A program made the position numbers and the translations under genes. The notes beneath the pieces were generated by a model that saw only the letters and a program-made list of their open reading frames with translations, was not told the DNA's origin and made no database searches. A stretch of 9,704 bases of DNA from an uncultured Caulobacterales bacterium (GTDB taxonomy: Bacteria > Pseudomonadota > Alphaproteobacteria > Caulobacterales > Maricaulaceae): positions 1 to 9,704 of the forward strand of contig CALLME010000220.1 of the NCBI GenBank assembly GCA_938007945.1, read 5' to 3'. Each line of letters starts with the position of its first letter. Within the stretch, counting starts at the first letter, position 1. Below are positions 6,288 through 9,704 of the stretch, one piece after another.

Positions 6288-6362
6288 TGGCTGGGGTGGG
6301 AGGGATCGAACCTCCGAATGACGATACCAAAAACCGTTGCCTTACCACTTGGCCACACCCCA
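6288..6362 (-). tRNA. trnQ: tRNA-Gln (anticodon UUG)
   Basis: A complete cloverleaf is readable on the minus strand, with CCA encoded (6288-6290). The acceptor stem pairs TGGGGTG (5' end at 6362) with CACCCCA (6292-6298), leaving G as discriminator. The D arm is GGCCAAGTGGTAAGGC. The anticodon stem is ACGGT/ATCGT with one G-U pair and the loop TTTTGGT, giving anticodon TTG at 6328-6330, which reads CAA. The T arm contains GGTTCGATCCC. The gene is on the same strand as the TonB operon and 170 bp before its first gene. I see no clear terminator between them. Confidence 0.97.
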
Positions 6363-6753
6363 GCATATGCACCGCAATTGCGAGTGAAGCGGCGTCATAA
6401 CGCCTATATTTAGAGATTGCAACGGCAAAATATCAGATTTCTCAGCTCTCAATTGTGCGCCTCTCTTCCTGCAAAATACGACTCAGCATTTGACCTATTT
6501 GGAATGTTTTTTCGTACTGAATATACCGCAATAGCTGTTTTAAAACCGCAAAAAACTAGGATGCGGCGTCATATTGCCTGTGAATATTAACCATAACTTC
6601 CTCTCACCTCTTAAGTTTTTGCAAAATTCAGTAACAGATCAGCGCTAAATTTATCGATAATCGAGAAATCTCTTTTCAAACGCCTCGTTTTGATGTTTAC
6701 TGATAAACAATAAGATTGGGCTTGGGTCCCGTCTCATATTAAAGGACATAAAT
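6363..6753. other. Noncoding region between tRNA-Gln and sppA
   Basis: No convincing gene is seen in these 391 bp. They separate the divergent tRNA-Gln and sppA genes and should hold both promoters. Candidates on the plus strand are TTTTGA (6688-6693) with TAAGAT (6711-6716) at 17 bp spacing, and a more distant TTGACC (6490-6495) with no good -10. Small palindromes are TTATCGATAA (6651-6660) and GTTTA/TAAAC (6695-6708). The sppA ribosome-binding site AAAGGA is at 6741-6746. All promoter calls here are weak. Confidence 0.4.
6394..6422 (-). promoter_or_regulatory. Possible promoter of tRNA-Gln
   Basis: On the minus strand TTGCAA (6417-6422) and TATGAC (6394-6399) are separated by 17 bp. Each matches the sigma-70 consensus at four of six positions. 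The spacing would place the transcript start about 25 nt before the mature tRNA 5' end. This is a consensus-only guess. Confidence 0.3.
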
Positions 6754-8535
6754 ATGCGTCAGTTTTTCATCACCCTGCTTGCCGTTATTATTGGTGGGTT
6801 TTTATTCTTCTTTATACTCTTCCTTCTCCTTATCGGAATAGGTGCGGCGGCAGGCGGTGCGGCGAGCGCCAATAAAGACAGCGCCTCTTCGCATACAGTC
6901 CTGACGCTTGACCTGCGCGGCTCGTTTCAAGACCATAGTGGCGCGCCGAGCCTGTTTGGCGACAATCCAGCGTCCGTGGTTGATACAGTCCGTGCCCTGC
7001 ACCGCGCAAAATCAGACGACAACATAAAAGGGCTCCTTATCCGCACAGGCTACGGCATGGTCCCCGCCAGCGCAGAAGAGCTCCGCCTCGCTATGCTTGA
7101 CTTTAAAGAGAGCGGCAAATTCATCATCGCGCACAGTCAAGGTTTTGAAGCCACATCTATCATTCCTTATATGGCCGTCACTGCCGCCGATGAGATTTGG
7201 CAGCAAGATACGACAGGTTTTGCCTCGACAGGCCTCAGTTCTGAAACGGGCTTTCTAGGCGGTGTCATGGAGAAATATGATGCCAAGCCCGAATTTGCTC
7301 AGTTTTATGAGTATAAAAACGCCGCTAATGTCTACACGCAATCGGATTTTACTGATGCCCACCGCGAGGCGACGACAAGCTTTCTGACCTCTATCTATGA
7401 CACCTCTATCAATCATATTGCGACAGACCGTGGCCTGACAGCCGCCGAGGTTAAAGAACGCCTGAACAAAGCCCCACTTTCTGCAGAAACGGCCTATGAG
7501 ATGCGCCTCATTGACAAGCTCGGTCATTATATTGACGCTGAAAAGGCGGCAAAAGAAAAAGCGGGCAGTAAAGATGCAAAACTCCTATCTGTGAAGAAAT
7601 ACGGTACAGGCGTTTCTGTGACCGGGGACGTGATTGCCTTTATTGGCGGCCAAGGCGGCGTGACCATGGGTCAGAGCCAAGACGGCAGCAACCCGTTTGC
7701 AAATGGCCTCTCTATGGGCGGCGATACATTGTCCAAGGCCTTCATCAAAGCAGCAGAGGACAAGAAGGTCAAAGCCATTGTCTTCCGCGTCAGCTCTCCT
7801 GGCGGATCGGCGACTGCGTCGGATCAAATCCATAACGCGGTCGAAATCGCCAAGGCCGCTGACAAGCCTATCGTTATCAGCATGGGCCAATATGCGGCCT
7901 CTGGCGGATATTACGTCGCGGCTAATGCCGATAGCATTGTCGCTATGCCGACCACGATTACGGGCTCCATCGGTGTGCTCGGCGGTAAGGTCGCGCTTGA
8001 AGACACTTTCGCCCGCGTCGGATATAACGTCGAAGGCATCAATATTGGCGGCGAATATGTCAACGCCTATTCGGGTGATGAGCCGTGGACGCAAGCCCAA
8101 CGCCAAGCCTTTACCGAGCAGATGGAAGACATCTATATCGACTTCACAACCCTTGTCGCTGAGGGTCGCAACCTTCCCATCGAGCGTGTCCGCGAGATTG
8201 CAAAAGGGCGCGTCTGGACAGGCGAACAAGCCAAAGAGATTGGCCTTGTAGACGAACTGGGGGGCATTATGAAAGCCATTGAGGTCGCGCGAGAGCTTGG
8301 CGATATCGACCCAGATGCCAAAATTAATCTGCGTAAATTCCCGCGTCCCAAGTCCCGCTCTGAGCAGTTTGAAGAGCTATTTAATGTGACCGCAGAGGCG
8401 AGCAAAGAAATCAGCGCTTTGCGCGAAATCACCGCCCTCCCCGAAGTGCAAGCTCTCATTGAAGCGCGCGCTCAAGCCGACGCTATGGCCAAAGGTGAAG
8501 CGCAGCTCAGCGCCGATATTGGCGAGATTAAGTAG
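6754..8535 (+). CDS. sppA: Signal peptide peptidase SppA, long (67K) form
   Basis: This complete 593-residue peptidase of family S49 degrades signal peptides left in the cytoplasmic membrane after cleavage. Residues 4-31 form one N-terminal membrane anchor, so the rest faces the periplasm. It has the two tandem S49-like domains of the E. coli-type enzyme. The N-terminal domain (about 47-260) supplies the general base Lys188 in YEYKNAANVYTQSDFT. The C-terminal domain (about 290-520) supplies the nucleophile Ser383 in QYAASGGYYVAANAD. The spacing resembles that of Lys209 and Ser409 in E. coli SppA. RVSSPGGSATASDQI (345-359) and TTITGSIGVLGG (400-411) are further family motifs. The ATG start has AAAGGA 7 nt upstream. 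The gene stands alone and ends at an intrinsic terminator shared with the convergent gene. Nothing required for activity appears to be missing. Confidence 0.96.
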   Translation: MRQFFITLLAVIIGGFLFFFILFLLLIGIGAAAGGAASANKDSASSHTVLTLDLRGSFQDHSGAPSLFGDNPASVVDTVRALHRAKSDDNIKGLLIRTGYGMVPASAEELRLAMLDFKESGKFIIAHSQGFEATSIIPYMAVTAADEIWQQDTTGFASTGLSSETGFLGGVMEKYDAKPEFAQFYEYKNAANVYTQSDFTDAHREATTSFLTSIYDTSINHIATDRGLTAAEVKERLNKAPLSAETAYEMRLIDKLGHYIDAEKAAKEKAGSKDAKLLSVKKYGTGVSVTGDVIAFIGGQGGVTMGQSQDGSNPFANGLSMGGDTLSKAFIKAAEDKKVKAIVFRVSSPGGSATASDQIHNAVEIAKAADKPIVISMGQYAASGGYYVAANADSIVAMPTTITGSIGVLGGKVALEDTFARVGYNVEGINIGGEYVNAYSGDEPWTQAQRQAFTEQMEDIYIDFTTLVAEGRNLPIERVREIAKGRVWTGEQAKEIGLVDELGGIMKAIEVARELGDIDPDAKINLRKFPRPKSRSEQFEELFNVTAEASKEISALREITALPEVQALIEARAQADAMAKGEAQLSADIGEIK

Positions 8536-8567
8536 GGCGAGATAGTTAAAGCCAAGACTTAACTTTA

Positions 8568-9014
8568 TCAGGCGGCGCTTTGAGTGCCGCCTTTTCTCAT
8601 TTGCGACAAGATCTCCTCCCCCGTAAAATGGCAATCGTCATATGCGCGACGCCCCTCCTCTTCCCGCTTGGTTCGCGCCGCATAGTGTTTCCTAAGTTCT
8701 GTTTCAAGCAACTCGATATCGTCACATTCATGCTCACGGCGATGCACGAGCATCTCTTTAAGATAGCTGACATCATTTAACGCCATTTGCGCTGTACTCT
8801 TTGCCAAATCTCGTCTTAGCTCTACTAATTCCTCTGGCGTTGGCGCAAAATCCTTGAGACGTTCGTCCAATGTCTTTCTTCGGATCTCTGGCGGCGGGGG
8901 CAGAGCCGCCGTTTTCGCCTTTAAAAGACGAAGCTTCTCCCGCTCAATTTCAACGCGAAGCGCTTTTAAGGTGCCCGTCAAACTCTCGGGTGTTTTATCG
9001 AAATTTCGAGGCAT
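8568..9014 (-). CDS. Hypothetical charged helical protein
   Basis: I do not recognise this 148-residue protein. It begins with ATG at 9012-9014; GGAAG lies about 11 nt upstream, a weak ribosome-binding site. It has no signal peptide or membrane segment, so it should be cytoplasmic. It is highly charged and largely helical: KALRVEIEREKLRLLKAKTA (about 17-36), then a short PPPP break (39-42), then RRKTLDERLKDFAPTPEELV (about 45-64). The charged stretch LLETELRKHYAARTKREEE follows towards the C-terminus, before a Gly-rich tail. Long Leu/Glu/Arg heptads suggest a coiled coil or an oligomer. Frame use and length support a real gene. It converges on sppA, and its last codons lie inside the sppA terminator. 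The regulatory or structural role is unknown. Confidence 0.7.
   Translation of the reverse strand: MPRNFDKTPESLTGTLKALRVEIEREKLRLLKAKTAALPPPPEIRRKTLDERLKDFAPTPEELVELRRDLAKSTAQMALNDVSYLKEMLVHRREHECDDIELLETELRKHYAARTKREEEGRRAYDDCHFTGEEILSQMRKGGTQSAA
8570..8595 (+). terminator. Intrinsic terminator of sppA
   Basis: AGGCGGC (8570-8576) pairs with GCCGCCT (8586-8592) around a 9-nt loop, and TTTT ends at 8595. It begins 35 bp after the sppA stop. The whole stem lies inside the last codons of the convergent minus-strand gene, whose Ala-Ala-stop end is encoded by the GGCGGC arm. A weaker hairpin, AGTTAAAG/CTTAACT (8544-8564), lies just before it and could serve the opposite strand. Confidence 0.8.
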
Positions 9015-9101
9015 GGATCAATTGACTTCCAGACAAGGGTAAGCTTCAGCTGGCACAGGTAGCACAGCCGTAAAAGATTGAGTTTGGCAGAAGGAGGACG
9101 T

Positions 9102-9320
9102 CCGCGTGGGTCGTACCGCGATGGATACCAAATATGTTTTGTTTTACGCGGGAAAACCCACGCGGCGATAGCTTAACCAGCGGCCATATTTAATAACCGA
9201 GCGAGAGAGTCACGGGCGTCAAAACAAGATGCCTGAATGCAATCGCCTGCGGAATAGCTCCACTGTATGACAAGCGAGGTAGTCGTTAAATATCTCGCTC
9301 AACCTATCGTCCTACGACCC
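9102..9320. ncRNA. Candidate structured RNA or regulatory region (strand unknown)
   Basis: No protein-coding gene is seen here, but complementary segments are numerous and largely nested. GGGTCGTA (9108-9115) pairs with TACGACCC (9313-9320). CGATAG (9166-9171) pairs with CTATCG (9304-9309). GAGCGAGA (9199-9206) pairs with TCTCGCTC (9293-9300). At one end CCGCGTGGGT (9102-9111) pairs with ACCCACGCGG (9156-9165), with CCGCG/CGCGG (9116-9120, 9147-9151) inside it. Some pairings exclude each other, including ATATTTAA/TTAAATAT (9186-9193, 9286-9293). I do not see landmarks of tmRNA, RNase P RNA or SRP RNA, and I cannot match it to 6S RNA. A minus-strand start near 9320 would fit a weak TTGGGA/TATTGG promoter. 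This is inference from complementarity only. Confidence 0.35.
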
Positions 9321-9336
9321 AATAAGTAACGTCTTA

Positions 9337-9404
9337 CCTGTCCCAAGCCGCAGGAACTTGGTCATCATGACATAGCTTTACAGGGCGGAGAAAACCCCGC
9401 TTTT
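9337..9404 (+). repeat. Hairpin cluster with weak terminator-like end
   Basis: CCTGT (9337-9341) pairs with ACAGG (9380-9384). It encloses CCAAG/CTTGG (9343-9347, 9357-9361) and the palindrome GTCATCATGAC (9361-9371). These last two share a base, so not all can form at once. GCGG/CCGC followed by TTTT (9385-9404) could be a weak plus-strand terminator with a 4-bp GC stem. If the preceding region is transcribed on the plus strand, this would be its natural end. Confidence 0.25.
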
Positions 9405-9418
9405 CAAATCCGGTTACC

Positions 9419-9461
9419 GTCACCCTTGCACGGGATTGCTCGAAGCAAACGCAAGGGTGAC
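9419..9461. repeat. Two-tier inverted repeat downstream of the receptor gene
   Basis: GTCACCCTTGC (9419-9429) is an exact reverse complement of GCAAGGGTGAC (9451-9461), 11 bp. Inside it TTGCT/AGCAA (9436-9448) forms a second 5-bp stem around CGA. No T-run follows on either strand, so it is not a simple intrinsic terminator. It lies 10 bp beyond the receptor-gene terminator and could be a REP-like element, a protein-binding site or part of the structured region next to it. Confidence 0.5.
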
Positions 9462-9470
9462 AGGCGCAAC

Positions 9471-9500
9471 AAAAAAGGCGGGTTCGAAAACCCGCCTTTT
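9471..9500 (-). terminator. Intrinsic terminator of the TonB-dependent receptor gene (possibly bidirectional)
   Basis: GGCGGGTT (9477-9484) pairs perfectly with AACCCGCC (9489-9496) around CGAA. AAAAAA at 9471-9476 gives a six-T tail on the minus strand, and TTTT (9497-9500) gives a tail on the plus strand. It starts 23 bp past the receptor stop codon, the expected place for that gene's terminator. Confidence 0.88.
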
Positions 9501-9523
9501 CTAATTTTAAATGTCCGTTTGGA

Positions 9524-9704
9524 CTAGAAGCGCATCTTACCGCCAACGAAGAACTTACGACCAAATGGGTTGTATGTCGCTGGGTAAGTGTTGGCTTGCT
9601 CTGAACAGCAATCGCCGAGCACTGGTGGATCAACGTCAAAGACATTGATGATACCGCCAGAAATCTGGAAGTGATCAGAGATATCCCACTGTGAAGACAG
9701 ATCG
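9524..9704 (-). CDS. TonB-dependent receptor, C-terminal end (5' part beyond the window)
   Basis: Only the last 59 codons and the stop (TAG, 9524-9526) lie in the window. They encode the final strands of an outer-membrane beta-barrel: WDISDHFQISGGIINVFDVD, then PPVLG, then TYPATYNPFGRKFFVGGKMRF. The signatures are those of TonB-dependent receptors: the GGIINVFDVDPP penultimate strand, the YNPFGRKFFVG turn and the terminal aromatic Phe needed for barrel assembly. The loop between the last two strands has adjacent cysteines (GDCCSEQ). The receptor would import a substrate such as a siderophore or an oligosaccharide, using energy from a TonB complex such as the one at 774-6117, but the substrate cannot be told from this fragment. 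Confidence 0.92.
   Translation of the reverse strand, partial: DLSSQWDISDHFQISGGIINVFDVDPPVLGDCCSEQANTYPATYNPFGRKFFVGGKMRF

Noticed and set aside
7585..8229. Long antisense open frame (214 codons) within sppA
   Set aside because: It lies opposite a well-supported, conserved sppA coding frame, and its product looks like a shadow translation with no family features.
7697..8251. Plus-strand open frame of 184 codons within sppA
   Set aside because: It is another frame of the same strand as sppA. Its Ser/Arg/Pro-rich product is typical of a frame shadow.
6754..8535. SppA as an inactive paralogue
   Set aside because: Both catalytic residues (Lys188 and Ser383) and their surrounding motifs are intact, so there is no sign of loss of function.
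9015..9470. tmRNA, RNase P RNA, 6S RNA or SRP RNA
   Set aside because: I looked on both strands for the tRNA-like ends and tag codons of tmRNA, the conserved GAGGAAAGTCC of RNase P RNA and the GGAAGG loop of SRP RNA and found none. 6S RNA could not be confirmed by eye because its sequence is poorly conserved.
9334..9645. Minus-strand open frame of 103 codons
   Set aside because: It runs out of frame across the end of the TonB-dependent receptor, its terminator and several hairpins. Its product has no recognisable features.
1..9704. CRISPR arrays, insertion sequences or phage genes
   Set aside because: No regularly spaced direct repeats, transposase or integrase frames or flanking terminal repeats are visible. 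The tRNA gene has no adjacent integrase or repeated 3' end.

Overview
The window looks like the chromosome of an alphaproteobacterium of moderate GC content, possibly a marine, Caulobacter-related (Hyphomonadaceae/Maricaulaceae-like) species. This rests on a TonB2/TtpC-type energy-transduction operon of the kind found in TonB-receptor-rich marine bacteria, the end of a TonB-dependent receptor, a long-form SppA and the style of the proteins. The assignment is inference; there is no rRNA or marker protein in the window to settle it.

Positions 1-6117 (minus strand, so the operon is read from right to left) hold one apparent operon of eight genes. In transcription order these are: two tandem DUF3450 periplasmic proteins (5317-6117, 4403-5164), a TtpC-like MotA/TolQ/ExbB protein with a large periplasmic coiled-coil extension (2964-4391), a short ExbB/TolQ (2363-2890), two ExbD proteins (1923-2333, 1459-1854), a TonB protein (774-1403) and a periplasmic TPR protein cut off by the window edge (1-614). 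Together they should form an inner-membrane proton-channel complex whose TonB arm energises outer-membrane receptors. Five of the junctions between genes carry inverted repeats, two of them long. These may set the relative amounts of the subunits.

Positions 6118-6753 hold the operon leader with a perfect 13-bp palindrome, a tRNA-Gln(UUG) gene on the minus strand (6288-6362), and the noncoding upstream region of the next gene. Positions 6754-8535 (plus strand) encode a complete 593-residue signal peptide peptidase SppA with both catalytic residues (Lys188, Ser383). Its intrinsic terminator lies inside the 3' end of a convergent, unrecognised 148-codon gene (8568-9014, minus).

Positions 9015-9470 contain no gene but are unusually rich in long-range complementary segments. 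They can form a closed multi-helix structure (about 9102-9320) with mutually exclusive alternative pairings, followed by more hairpins. I could not match this to a known RNA family. The window ends with the last 59 codons of a TonB-dependent receptor (9524-9704, minus) and its strong terminator (9471-9500).

The most interesting items are the possible structured RNA at 9102-9320, the intercistronic hairpins of the TonB operon, and the doubled DUF3450 and ExbD subunits.
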